Positions 18,021 to 27,211 of a stretch of 64,000 nt of DNA are shown here, one piece after another. The stretch covers positions 240,138 to 304,137 of the forward strand of contig JBQMYD010000003.1 of NCBI GenBank assembly GCA_052173655.1, read 5' to 3'. The position numbers and the translations under genes were made by a program. The notes under the pieces are model-generated. The model had not been told where the DNA came from, ran no database searches, and saw only the letters and a program-made list of their open reading frames with translations. Numbering within the stretch: the stretch's first letter is position 1; every line of letters begins with the position of its first letter. The stretch is from RGIG9060 sp052173655. GTDB taxonomy: Bacteria; Spirochaetota; Spirochaetia; Treponematales; Treponemataceae.

Positions 18021-19250
18021 TTATATATATTTTTTAATATCTTTTCTTTCAATCCATTTATTTTTGGACGCAATAATATAAGAACCGACAATAGCATTTG
18101 TTGCATCAATGGAGGCTGCTGCTGCACAAATTACAGGAATTGCAGGTTTTAATAGTAGATAGCCTGCATCAAATCCTCGTCCGTAAAGCGAACACATAAT
18201 TGTAATTGTGGCAAAAGGTCCTCCGATAGGCAAAGATGAAAGAGTAAAGCTAAATAGAAACGACATTAGAATTATCCAAAGAACATCTGAAAAACCTATT
18301 CCAAGCCCGGTATAAGATCTTAAAATGACTACAAAAGAAGCTGCCGTAACACAAGCTGCACCACCTCTTCCAAAAGCTGAAATTACAGGCATACAAATCG
18401 TATTTGCACGTCTTCGTATTCCAAGGCTGTCTTTTGAGTGTTTGATATTTACTACAAGAGCTAAATTTGAATCCATAGAAAAAAATGCGGTTAAAATTGT
18501 GGCTATAGAAGCGTATAAAACCTTATACGGATGCAATTCCTTAAAAACAAATCTCAAAACCATAGGATAAATGCCTGCAATTACTACAATAAGAATTCCT
18601 ATTAACATTATAATGAAACCGGTATAGATTCCCGTACTTGCCACTTGTATGAATTGAAAAGTCCAATTGCATACTATGGCTACCATTCCTATTGCAAGTG
18701 CATCTACAAAAAAAGACATTATGTGATAACAAATGTGAGAAAGAGAGTCAAAAAGATTGAAAGCCGGTTTGCTGGTAGCTTTGTCTGTAGAAAAGCCTGC
18801 TCCTGCGAAACCTGCAAGGATGTAAAGAGGAACTAAAAAAGAACCGTCAACTAAGGCACTAAAACCTGATGAAGGAAAAAGTTTTAAAATATTTTCCAGA
18901 ATGTTAATTCTTGTAGGATCAAGAATTTTTTCAACTGAAATGGGAATTCTTGGCAATTTTATAATTAAAGCAGGAATTATACCCAGCAGGGTAAGTGCAA
19001 AAGAAGAAATTATTAAAAAAAATAAAAGTGAAAGTGAAAGTTTAAAAAGTTTTTGTTCTTCTCTAAGATTACATACGGAAATTGTCATGCTAAAAAAAAG
19101 TACAGGTAACAAGGTCCATCTGCCAAAATTTATTGCAAATTCAGTCAAAAAAGAAACAGATTTTTGAACGATGTCATTTTCGTTAGGTAAGAAAATAGCG
19201 GCTAGGATCCCAAGTGCGCATCCTATAAGATATTTTATCCAAATTTTCAT
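18021..19250 (-). CDS. Dicarboxylate/amino-acid:cation symporter (SDF/DAACS family)
   Basis: This is a 409-residue inner-membrane secondary transporter of the GltP/DctA type, with about eight spans and hairpin loops. Visible features are the N-terminal KYLIGCALGILAAIFLPN, a serine-rich segment (SFLFSFTLSSLPIGGPFA) and the C-terminal SIDATNAIVGSYIIA, which carries the family's conserved acidic and asparagine residues. It likely imports glutamate, aspartate or another dicarboxylate with Na+ or H+. It is a single gene, divergent from the next one. Confidence 0.85.
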   Translation of the reverse strand: MKIWIKYLIGCALGILAAIFLPNENDIVQKSVSFLTEFAINFGRWTLLPVLFFSMTISVCNLREEQKLFKLSLSLLFFLIISSFALTLLGIIPALIIKLPRIPISVEKILDPTRINILENILKLFPSSGFSALVDGSFLVPLYILAGFAGAGFSTDKATSKPAFNLFDSLSHICYHIMSFFVDALAIGMVAIVCNWTFQFIQVASTGIYTGFIIMLIGILIVVIAGIYPMVLRFVFKELHPYKVLYASIATILTAFFSMDSNLALVVNIKHSKDSLGIRRRANTICMPVISAFGRGGAACVTAASFVVILRSYTGLGIGFSDVLWIILMSFLFSFTLSSLPIGGPFATITIMCSLYGRGFDAGYLLLKPAIPVICAAAASIDATNAIVGSYIIASKNKWIERKDIKKYI

Positions 19251-19314
19251 AATCTAACTTTAAACTATTATGAGAAAACTTGCAACTTAGCAAAAAGTAC
19301 ATTATTATGAGGGC

Positions 19315-20610
19315 ATGTCGTCGTATTTTTCAGGTTTGATACTGATTGTGATTGTTCTTTTTCCTGCTGCAATTAGATTGTATGTGCCGAAAATTTATTC
19401 AAATTACCGGATGAAAGATCCTCTTTCGGTATTGCCTATTTTTTCAATTATCATAAGTCTTGTAATGTTTTTTGTTTATGATTTCAAATATGAAACATTG
19501 ATAGCTTTTTGCCTGTCCGTATTTTGTTTTATTTGTAATATTGCCCAAATTTATAATTTTTGCATAGGTTTGCAACGTGTAAGTTTTTCTCCTTTTTTTA
19601 AAGTTCTTGGAATAATTCAAACTGTTTTTATAATATCATTTACAGTTACTATAATTTATTTTTCCCCTCCATTGATAACAAATAAAAATTCGACAAAAAT
19701 AATTTTTTACGGAAATGAAAAAAAAGGTTTTTTCGTTAAAAATACTATTTTTGAAAAAACTTCTGCAAAACTTGAAATTTATAAACCGTACGAGAACATT
19801 CATGAACTTTATACTCCGCCGGAAGAATATTTAGCACAAGATAGACAAACGATAAGTGAACTTGTAACAAAAACCAAAGAAATAAATATCAGTGTTGAAG
19901 AAAAAAGAAATACTTATGGAGATTTTTTAAAACTGGAAGAAATAGACAAGTCAAATGTACGCAAACAAAAACGTAGGGAAGAAAAAGAGCGACGACAGGC
20001 TGAAAAATTTGCCAGAAAAAAATTGCAAAAAAAAATAAGTAAATATGTTCCGGAAGAAAAAAGTTATCCAAGTGTTATTTTTGTTTCGGATATTTTTGTT
20101 GATAACGATGATTGCGATGGAATTTTGACATACTTAGCAGAGCGAGGTTACGAGGTTTACAGCTTAAAATATTATGACAAAAAATTGACATTCTTTGGAA
20201 ATATTTTAGATTCAAAAATTTTCTTGACACAAAATTTACGAAAGCAAAATATGATGAATTCCGATAAGCTTATAGAAAATTATGATAATTTTGTTGATTT
20301 TAACAAAAACAAATATCTAAAAAGTTTAGTTTTAATGGAATCCATTGAAAAATTACCGGCATATATAATTGCAGATGGGTATTGTATTCCTGCAGCGTTA
20401 AAAATAAAAGAAGAATATCCTGATAAAATTTTGGGTGTGTATGAAATAAACAAACATGATAAAATTGTCAATTATTATGACGGCTATGGAGATTTTCAAG
20501 CAAAATATCCTTTGGATGCTAGTTTTTTGCAATTGCCAAAACAGAAAAATTGGGATAACGCAAAAAGAATAGCTTTTTATGCAGATAAATATTTTAGGAC
20601 AAAAAAATGA
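19315..20610 (+). CDS. Membrane protein of unknown function with C-terminal alpha/beta domain
   Basis: This 431-residue protein is not recognised. Four predicted membrane spans occupy residues 1-125. A strongly charged segment near residues 210-240 (KRREEKERRQAEKFARKK) may form a short coiled coil. The last 190 residues look like an alpha/beta fold (SVIFVSDIFVDNDDCDGILT, then PAYIIADGYCIPAAL) resembling a hydrolase core, but no clear catalytic triad is visible. Its TGA overlaps the ATG of the Nif3-like gene (ATGA), so the two are coupled. Confidence 0.7.
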   Translation: MSSYFSGLILIVIVLFPAAIRLYVPKIYSNYRMKDPLSVLPIFSIIISLVMFFVYDFKYETLIAFCLSVFCFICNIAQIYNFCIGLQRVSFSPFFKVLGIIQTVFIISFTVTIIYFSPPLITNKNSTKIIFYGNEKKGFFVKNTIFEKTSAKLEIYKPYENIHELYTPPEEYLAQDRQTISELVTKTKEINISVEEKRNTYGDFLKLEEIDKSNVRKQKRREEKERRQAEKFARKKLQKKISKYVPEEKSYPSVIFVSDIFVDNDDCDGILTYLAERGYEVYSLKYYDKKLTFFGNILDSKIFLTQNLRKQNMMNSDKLIENYDNFVDFNKNKYLKSLVLMESIEKLPAYIIADGYCIPAALKIKEEYPDKILGVYEINKHDKIVNYYDGYGDFQAKYPLDASFLQLPKQKNWDNAKRIAFYADKYFRTKK

Positions 20611-21371
20611 ATTTAACGGACTTGGAAGTATATTTTGATAAAATTCTTGACTTAAAAAACTTTTGTGCAGATCCGTCAAAAAATGGTTTGCAAGTACAAA
20701 ATTGTGATAAAGCAAAGACAATTCGTAAAGTTGCTTATGCGGTAGATGCATGTCTTGAAACAGTAAATAAAGCTATATCTCAAAAGGCTGATGTGCTTTT
20801 GGTTCACCATGGAATTTTTTGGAATGATGTAAAAACCGTAACAGGGACACACTATCAACTTTTAAAAAATATGCTGGATGCAAATCTTGCTTTGTATGCA
20901 GCTCACATTCCTTTGGATGCTAATATTCAAGTAGGAAATAACTACGGTTTAGCCCGTCGCTTAAAAATGAGAAATCTTGAAGGATTCGGTTGTTGGAAAG
21001 GTATGACAATTGGTGTAAAAGGAGAACTTCAAAAACCTTTGAGTTTGGAAATGATTTGTAAAGAACTTTTTGTAGACAAACAAAAACCTTTAGGGATTCT
21101 TCCTTTTGGGAAAAAAGAAATACAAAGTGTAGGCATTATTTCCGGAGGAGCTTGCGAAGAAGTTGAAGATGCTATAAATCAAAATCTTGATTTATACATA
21201 ACAGGAGAAATAAGCCACCAAATTTATCATACGTGCCTTGAAAATCATATAAATTTTATTGCAGCCGGACACTATAATTCTGAAACTGTAGGTGTATCGC
21301 TTTTAGCTGAAAAGTTACACAAAGACACCGGTATTGAAGTTGTTTTTATCGACACACCTACCGGATTGTAA
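20607..21371 (+). CDS. Nif3-like dinuclear metal-centre protein
   Basis: This 254-residue member of the Nif3/YqfO family has the conserved metal-ligand motifs VHHGIFW, HIPLDAN and AAGHYNSETVGV near the C-terminus. Family members form toroidal hexamers binding two metal ions. YbgI/YqfO proteins are widespread and poorly defined biochemically; a role linked to GTP cyclohydrolase-like chemistry has been suggested. It is translationally coupled to the membrane protein upstream. Confidence 0.9.
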   Translation: MNLTDLEVYFDKILDLKNFCADPSKNGLQVQNCDKAKTIRKVAYAVDACLETVNKAISQKADVLLVHHGIFWNDVKTVTGTHYQLLKNMLDANLALYAAHIPLDANIQVGNNYGLARRLKMRNLEGFGCWKGMTIGVKGELQKPLSLEMICKELFVDKQKPLGILPFGKKEIQSVGIISGGACEEVEDAINQNLDLYITGEISHQIYHTCLENHINFIAAGHYNSETVGVSLLAEKLHKDTGIEVVFIDTPTGL

Positions 21372-21394
21372 AAGATTTTGTGAATAATTATGCA

Positions 21395-23068
21395 TCAATA
21401 GCCGTCAGACATAGATCGGTTAATATCTCTTTGGAATAACTCTTGATATGCGATGGAGCGTGTTTTTAAAAGTTCTTTGCGTTCTTGTGGAAACGGTATA
21501 TGACGCCAAAAAATTCCTCTAACTTCTTTTTCAAGACGTTGTACGCCTTCTGATTCTTTTGTCATCCATAAAATATAATCATTAATGAAAAACTCTTTTA
21601 CGTCGCCTTTCAGTTTTTGAGATTCAAACCATTGGTAATAATGACCGGTTAAGCCTTCTTCCATCCAGTAATAAGAAGCCTTTTCTTTTGCAACCTGCCA
21701 TCTTAAATCTGCACATGCAATCAAAATAGCAATTTGTAAACTTTTGGGATACATTGGAATAACTATACGTCCGCGGCTTGTAACTCGATTGTATCGGTCA
21801 AATGGTTCCCAACAAAAACCTGTATCTCCGTATGTTGGTACAAGGATTACATAAGGAACAATTCTATTCATTACATTTTTATGGACTCTGCAAAAAACTC
21901 CCGGGTCAAGGCTTTCTACCCAAGTAAGTTCTCTTATAACATTTTCTCTAAAGCCTGTTCCTTTTGGTGTACAATGAAAAAATTCTCTTGTAAAGATTGG
22001 AAAGTGATTTCCCATTCGTCCTACTGTCATTTTTGCCATTTGCCGAACGGTATCAAATTCTGTAAAAAAATCAGCTGTGTTTACTTCTGTAATTACACTG
22101 GCATTTTCTAATTTACTTTCAAGATTTTTTGAAGCTTCAAAGGCTTCGTTATAATCTTTGGAATATTGAATAATTTCCTTATCGATTTTTAGCAGAAGTT
22201 TTACTTTTTCGCTTATGTCTGTTCCAAGCCGTTTTTGTGATTCTGAAAGAGGTTTTTTATGACCGTTTTTGCCGGGATCTATATCATGAGTGCAAAAATC
22301 TTCTACGTGTTGTCTTAAAGCATTTTCAATATTACGGCGTTCATTTTCTTTTGCCATAAGCATAGTTTCTGCATTTTGTAATTTTCCGCTGTTCTTTGTT
22401 TTTAATTGTAACAATCGGCGTGCTTCTTCTGTGCTTCCGGCAGCTCCGCTTTTTGCTCTTGGGCGTGCTTCATCCGTAGCTGAAAGTGAGATAACCCCTG
22501 ATGCGATTCCCTTAAACCATTCATCTAAATAATAGATAGGTTCATCCGAAGTGTTTTCAAAAATCGCCTTAGAAAACATTTCTTTTTGTTCGGGAGAAAA
22601 TAAGCTTGGAAGAACAATCGAATATCTTGTCATCATCCGCTTGCACATTGGAGTTTCTACTTTTGTCATTTTTTGTGCTACAGATTTTAAAAATTCCCAA
22701 TAGATAGGAACAATTTGCTGTCTGAAAACAGTTTTATCCTTAGGATCTTGACATGTAAGATACTTAGTAAGCATTGCATGTAAACGATTTGCGGTTTCAG
22801 TTTCGTTTGAAAGAGAAGTTTTGTAGTAAGCCGGATCTGAATATATTTTAGACGGCTGATCATTAAAAAATTTTGTAACCGGAGCAAACGTTGTTTTTGT
22901 TAAATCAACTGAAGGAGCTTCTTTTTTTGGAGCAGAATCTGTTTTCTTAAAATCACCAAAATCAGCATTTTGTTCGTTGCGAAGAAACTCTTCTATATCA
23001 AGATCTTCTTCGTCACTAAATTCCGTATCTGCCAATAGGGCTGCGATTTCTGGAGAAATGTCGCTCAT
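21395..23068 (-). CDS. Large conserved-looking cytoplasmic protein of unknown function
   Basis: This 557-residue protein has no signal peptide or membrane span and no domain I recognise. The first 60 residues are very acidic (FSDEEDLDIEEFL) followed by a lysine-rich linker, so the N-terminus is probably disordered. Residues 220-330 are helical and coiled-coil-like (ENERRNIENALRQHVEDF). The C-terminal 200 residues look globular, rich in Trp and Tyr (YYWMEEGLTGHYYQWFES). ATG 23068 is chosen, with AGTGAGAG upstream; a GTG at 23080 is possible. It is convergent with the Nif3-like gene and divergent from the cation efflux gene. Confidence 0.75.
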   Translation of the reverse strand: MSDISPEIAALLADTEFSDEEDLDIEEFLRNEQNADFGDFKKTDSAPKKEAPSVDLTKTTFAPVTKFFNDQPSKIYSDPAYYKTSLSNETETANRLHAMLTKYLTCQDPKDKTVFRQQIVPIYWEFLKSVAQKMTKVETPMCKRMMTRYSIVLPSLFSPEQKEMFSKAIFENTSDEPIYYLDEWFKGIASGVISLSATDEARPRAKSGAAGSTEEARRLLQLKTKNSGKLQNAETMLMAKENERRNIENALRQHVEDFCTHDIDPGKNGHKKPLSESQKRLGTDISEKVKLLLKIDKEIIQYSKDYNEAFEASKNLESKLENASVITEVNTADFFTEFDTVRQMAKMTVGRMGNHFPIFTREFFHCTPKGTGFRENVIRELTWVESLDPGVFCRVHKNVMNRIVPYVILVPTYGDTGFCWEPFDRYNRVTSRGRIVIPMYPKSLQIAILIACADLRWQVAKEKASYYWMEEGLTGHYYQWFESQKLKGDVKEFFINDYILWMTKESEGVQRLEKEVRGIFWRHIPFPQERKELLKTRSIAYQELFQRDINRSMSDGY

Positions 23069-23101
23069 ATTTACTCTCACTTAAATAGATTTTTTTGCGT
23101 T

Positions 23102-23128
23102 TATACTATATTATTTTGATATAGTATA
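23102..23128. repeat. 10-base inverted repeat in a divergent promoter region
   Basis: TATACTATAT and ATATAGTATA flank a 7-base spacer. The site lies between the divergent 557-residue gene and the cation efflux gene and contains -10-like hexamers on both strands. It could be an operator serving one or both genes; no binding protein can be named. Confidence 0.5.
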
Positions 23129-23189
23129 TCATTTTAGCATTATAATAGTGAATAAGTAAATCGTTTTTTTGTTGGCAAAAGGTATAAAA

Positions 23190-24356
23190 GTGATAAAATT
23201 ACTGGCAAAGATTTTCATAAAAAATAATGGCAACTATAAAGATTCTACTGTAAGAGAAAAATACGGAATTCTTTGCAGTTCTGTAGGAATTGTTCTGAAT
23301 ATATTTCTTTTTGCAGGAAAATTTGTTACAGGTTTTTTTTCAAAATCTTTGGCGATTACGGCAGATTCCTTTAATAATCTAAGTGATGCAGGCTCTTCAT
23401 TGATTTCTATGATAGGTTTTAAACTTGCAGGCAAAAAAGCCGATTCTTTGCACCCTTTTGGTCATGGCAGGATGGAATATATCACCGGCTTAATCGTTTC
23501 TTTTTTGATTATCGTTATGGGAATTGAATTAGCAGAAGAGTCTGTAAAAAATATAATTAATCCAAAACCTATAGAATTTAGTATGATTTTTTTTATTGTT
23601 CTTGGGATTTCGATTTTAATTAAGCTTTATATGGCATTTTACAACAAGATTATAGGAAAAAAAATTGCTTCGACTTCTATGAAAGCTGCTTCCTTAGACA
23701 GTTTTTCAGATTCCATTGCAACTGCGGTAGTTTTCATTTCTATTGTTATTTCAAAATACACTGATTTTAATATTGACGGATATGCCGGATTGTCGGTTTC
23801 TCTTTTTATTATTTGGTCCGGAATCTGTGCTACAAAAGAAACTATAGCCCCCCTTTTAGGTCAAGCTGCAGATAAGCAATTTGTTATGGAAATAGAAAAG
23901 ATTGTTTTATCGCATAGTGAAATTTTAGGTTTGCATGATTTGATAGTTCATGATTATGGGCCGGGGAGATTGATGCTTTCTCTTCATGCTGAGGTTGACG
24001 GGCAAAAAAATACTTTTGAAATACATGATGTAATTGACAGAATTGAATATGAAATTAATAATAAATTTAATTGCGAAGCTGTGATACATACAGATCCGAT
24101 TGAGCTGAATAACGCAAAACTTGCAGAAATAAAAAGCCTTATAGATTCAATTTTGGAAAAACTAAATCCTGAACTGAAATTCCATGATTTGAGAATTGTG
24201 AGAGGAGATTCTCAGATAAATATTTTATTTGATGTTGTTTTAATTCCATCTCTTTATGACCAGGAAAAAATTCTTGAGGAAAAAATTTGTTCTGAGGTCT
24301 TAAAAACTTATCCCAATTATTACTGCATTATAAAATTCGATAAAAAATATTCCTGA
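23190..24356 (+). CDS. Cation diffusion facilitator (metal efflux) transporter
   Basis: This inner-membrane proton/metal antiporter of about 388 residues probably exports Zn2+, Fe2+ or Mn2+. Six spans carry the metal-site motifs ADSFNNLSDAGSS (span 2), HPFGHGRMEYI (loop) and AASLDSFSDSIAT (span 5). The C-terminal domain of about 180 residues is larger than the minimal cytoplasmic domain and appears to repeat it (HDLIVHDYGPGR, then HDLRIVRGDSQ). I prefer GTG 23190, which has AAAGG 7 bases upstream, over the TTG at 23169. Confidence 0.9.
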   Translation: MIKLLAKIFIKNNGNYKDSTVREKYGILCSSVGIVLNIFLFAGKFVTGFFSKSLAITADSFNNLSDAGSSLISMIGFKLAGKKADSLHPFGHGRMEYITGLIVSFLIIVMGIELAEESVKNIINPKPIEFSMIFFIVLGISILIKLYMAFYNKIIGKKIASTSMKAASLDSFSDSIATAVVFISIVISKYTDFNIDGYAGLSVSLFIIWSGICATKETIAPLLGQAADKQFVMEIEKIVLSHSEILGLHDLIVHDYGPGRLMLSLHAEVDGQKNTFEIHDVIDRIEYEINNKFNCEAVIHTDPIELNNAKLAEIKSLIDSILEKLNPELKFHDLRIVRGDSQINILFDVVLIPSLYDQEKILEEKICSEVLKTYPNYYCIIKFDKKYS

Positions 24357-24450
24357 TAAAAAAAGGGGTTTTGTCTAATTTTTATCAAAAAATTGAATTT
24401 TAAACAAATAATTCATATAGGGCAAAAAGTTTTATTATGGAGGTTTGTTT

Positions 24451-26100
24451 ATGAACATTGTAAGTTTTTCACCTTTTGGCTATGAAGGTTCTCTTGTAAC
24501 TGTGGAGGTAGATTTACGTCGTGGAATTCCAGCGGTAGATATGGTTGGTCTTGCCGATAACGCTGTAAAAGAATCCAGAGAGAGAATGAGAGCTGCTATT
24601 ATCAATTCAGGGTTCAAATTTCCAAAAGAAAGAGTTTTGATAAGTCTTTCTCCTGCTGATGTTCGTAAAGAGGGTGCAGGTTTTGATTTACCTATAGCAC
24701 TTTCTGTGCTTCTTGCTCAAAAATTTTTGGACAAAAATGAAAATCCTTGTGAAAGACAAATGCTAGATCTAAAAGATGAAAACTCAGTTCTTGTTATGGG
24801 GGAATTGGAACTTTCAGGAAAATTGAGGGCTGTTCGGGGAGTGCATGCTGCAGTTTCAACTGCACAAAGTCTTGGTGTAGAAAATTGCATTGTTTGCAAG
24901 GAAAATTATCTTGAAGCTTCCGGAGTAGAAGGAATAAAAGTTTTTTCGTGTGTTGATTTGTGCGAAGCCTTTAATTGCATTGAGATTTTATTAAAAAATA
25001 AAAATACAAATACAAAAATAAAAGAAAATTCTACAAAACCTAATTTGTACAAGGTTGAATTTCCTCCGATAAAAAGTGGTCAGAATTTTGATCAGGTAAA
25101 AGGATTGCCGTTTCTGGTTAGGGGTTTACAAATTTCTGCAAGTGGGGGGCATAATCTTATTGCCTTTGGTCCTCCGGGTTGCGGAAAAACGTTAGCACTC
25201 CAAAGATTTCCATCTTTATTGCCTTATTTGGATGGGGATGAAGCAAAAAGTGTAACTCGAATTTACAGTCTTGCAGGTCTTATGCCTCAAAACAAGAATT
25301 TAATAAAAAATAAGCCTTTTAGAATACCCCATCAAAGTGCAAGTCTTGAAGGAATGATAGGTGGTGGACTTCATTGTATGCCCGGAGAAGTAAGTTTAGC
25401 TCATAACGGAGTTTTGTTTTTGGATGAAGCAAGTGAATTTAAAACTACTGTTTTGCAGGCGTTGAGAGTTCCTTTGGAACGAAATTGTGTTACTTTAAGC
25501 AGAGCCGGAAAGCATACCGTTTTTCCGGCAGATTTTCAACTTTTAGTAGCTACAAATCCGTGTCCGTGCGGGAATTTTGGAGATGAGGAAAAAATATGTC
25601 TTTGTTCTGCTCGTTCGGTAGAACAACACTGGAAAAAATTCAGTGCCCCTTTGTTGGATAGAATAGATATCAGAGTTCCGGTTTTTACGCGTGCTCAAAC
25701 CGGAAGTTTTGATTTTCTTTGTGATGTATCTAAAAAAGATATTGCTAATCAAGTTAATCCCGAATCAGGATTTTTTTTAGATTATAATTGTGTTTCAACT
25801 GAGAAACTTAGAATTGATATAGGTAGAGCTGTTGAAATACAAAAAAGCAGACAAGGAAAATTAAATTCTCGACTTTTACCGGAAGAAATAAATTATTACT
25901 GTAAACTAAATGCAGAAAGCAAAAATTTTCTTGCAAAAAAAGGAGAAGAATTGGGTTTTTCAACAAGAGCTGTGCATTCATGTATAAAAATTGCCCGCAC
26001 AATAGCGGATATGAGCGGAAGATACTCAATTGAATTGCATGATATTTATGAAGCAGTGGAGTTTCGTAAAAACGAAGGGGGCTTGAGTATTTGTTATTAG
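24451..26100 (+). CDS. YifB/ComM-family Mg-chelatase-like AAA+ ATPase
   Basis: This 549-residue ATPase belongs to the family of ComM, a helicase that promotes branch migration during natural transformation in some bacteria. An N-terminal Lon-like substrate domain (AVDMVGLADNAVKESRERMR) is followed by Walker A AFGPPGCGKT near residue 244, Walker B VLFLDEASEF, the family segment ATNPCPCGNFGDEE with its cysteines, and a C-terminal Mg-chelatase helical domain (ARTIADMSGRY). GGAGG lies 7 bases before ATG 24451. No competence genes are nearby. Confidence 0.92.
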   Translation: MNIVSFSPFGYEGSLVTVEVDLRRGIPAVDMVGLADNAVKESRERMRAAIINSGFKFPKERVLISLSPADVRKEGAGFDLPIALSVLLAQKFLDKNENPCERQMLDLKDENSVLVMGELELSGKLRAVRGVHAAVSTAQSLGVENCIVCKENYLEASGVEGIKVFSCVDLCEAFNCIEILLKNKNTNTKIKENSTKPNLYKVEFPPIKSGQNFDQVKGLPFLVRGLQISASGGHNLIAFGPPGCGKTLALQRFPSLLPYLDGDEAKSVTRIYSLAGLMPQNKNLIKNKPFRIPHQSASLEGMIGGGLHCMPGEVSLAHNGVLFLDEASEFKTTVLQALRVPLERNCVTLSRAGKHTVFPADFQLLVATNPCPCGNFGDEEKICLCSARSVEQHWKKFSAPLLDRIDIRVPVFTRAQTGSFDFLCDVSKKDIANQVNPESGFFLDYNCVSTEKLRIDIGRAVEIQKSRQGKLNSRLLPEEINYYCKLNAESKNFLAKKGEELGFSTRAVHSCIKIARTIADMSGRYSIELHDIYEAVEFRKNEGGLSICY

Positions 26101-26137
26101 GGCTTATTTTGATTTACAGTGTAAAAGTAAAAGCAAT

Positions 26138-26167
26138 TTGTATGTAAAGAGTAAAGCGTGCTATAAT
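26138..26167 (+). promoter_or_regulatory. Candidate promoter for the radical SAM gene
   Basis: TTGTAT at 26138-26143 and a perfect TATAAT at 26162-26167 are 18 bases apart, giving a leader of about 22 nucleotides before the ATG at 26196. Confidence 0.55.
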
Positions 26168-26195
26168 TGGTGCCGGCGGTTTTTTAAGAATTTAG

Positions 26196-27080
26196 ATGAA
26201 AAATTTATGGGTTTCCGATTTTTATAAAGAAAAATTCAAGTGTAAAGTTTATAAAATTTCAATTGATGGCGGATGTACCTGTCCAAACAGAGACGGAACA
26301 AAAGGAAATTGTGGCTGTATTTTTTGTTCTGCAGGAGGAAGCGGAGAGTTTACAGTAAAAATGCCTTCAATTTTTGAACAGATTGAAGAAGCAAAAAAAC
26401 TTGTTGAAAAAAAAGCAGGAAAAAAAGGTAAATATATTGCATATTTTCAAAACTTTACCAATACATACGGAGATTTTGATTTTATTACAAAAAAATTCAA
26501 CCAAGCTGTGGAGTTCCCTGACATAGTTGGTATTGCTATTGCTACCAGACCGGATTGTTTGAGTGATAGAATGCTTGATTTTTTAAAAGAATTGAGCGAA
26601 AAAACTTTTGTCCAGCTTGAATTTGGTTTACAAACATCAAATGAAAAAACTGCAAAATACATTAGAAGGGCTTATTCGCTTTGTGAATATGAAGATACGA
26701 TGTTTCGTGTTTTAAAGGTTGCTCCTAAAATACACATAGTTACTCATGTAATTTTTGGACTTCCGAGAGAAAAAGAAAAAGACATGATGGATAGTATAGA
26801 TTGTGCTGTTAAAAATAAAACTCACGGAATAAAAATAACTTGTTTGCACGTATTATCCGGTACTGATTTAGAAAAAGAATACAGAGAAGAAAAATTTAAA
26901 ACTCTGACACAAAATGAATATATAGATTTAATTTCAAATGCTATGAATCACTTGCCAAATGAAGTTATAATACATAGATTGACCGGAGATGGTGCAAAAA
27001 AAATTTTAATTGCACCTTTATGGACTGCAAATAAAAAAAAAGTTATGAATGCTTTAAAAAAAAGACTGGAAAGTCGATAA
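26196..27080 (+). CDS. TIGR01212/YhcC-type radical SAM protein
   Basis: This is a 294-residue radical SAM enzyme of unknown substrate. The N-terminal KISIDGGCTCPNRDG followed by GNCGCIFCSAGGSGEF is the signature of the YhcC group, with the cluster cysteines spread over the motif. FGLQTSNEKTAKYIRR and HVIFGLPREKEKDM are typical of its barrel. Function is not established for the family. It is followed by the convergent tRNA-Thr and hypA. Confidence 0.88.
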   Translation: MKNLWVSDFYKEKFKCKVYKISIDGGCTCPNRDGTKGNCGCIFCSAGGSGEFTVKMPSIFEQIEEAKKLVEKKAGKKGKYIAYFQNFTNTYGDFDFITKKFNQAVEFPDIVGIAIATRPDCLSDRMLDFLKELSEKTFVQLEFGLQTSNEKTAKYIRRAYSLCEYEDTMFRVLKVAPKIHIVTHVIFGLPREKEKDMMDSIDCAVKNKTHGIKITCLHVLSGTDLEKEYREEKFKTLTQNEYIDLISNAMNHLPNEVIIHRLTGDGAKKILIAPLWTANKKKVMNALKKRLESR

Positions 27081-27098
27081 AAATAATATTTCAAAATA

Positions 27099-27171
27099 AG
27101 CCAACTTTCGGACTCGAACCGAATACCTGCACGTTACGAGGGTGCTGCTCTGCCAGGTGAGCTAAGTTGGC
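27099..27171 (-). tRNA. tRNA-Thr (anticodon CGT)
   Basis: The minus strand folds as a full cloverleaf. The acceptor stem GCCAACT pairs with AGTTGGC, and the D-arm GCTC pairs with GAGC. The anticodon loop is CTCGTAA, giving CGT, which reads ACG. The T-loop is TTCGAGT, with a T discriminator. The innermost anticodon-stem pair is a C-C mismatch. CCA is not encoded. A TATAAT-like box lies shortly upstream, 40 bases after the hypA stop, so it may be transcribed with hypA or alone. Confidence 0.93.
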
Positions 27172-27211
27172 AATAGCAGAATTATATCAAAAAGAGAAAA
27201 TAAATACTAGT

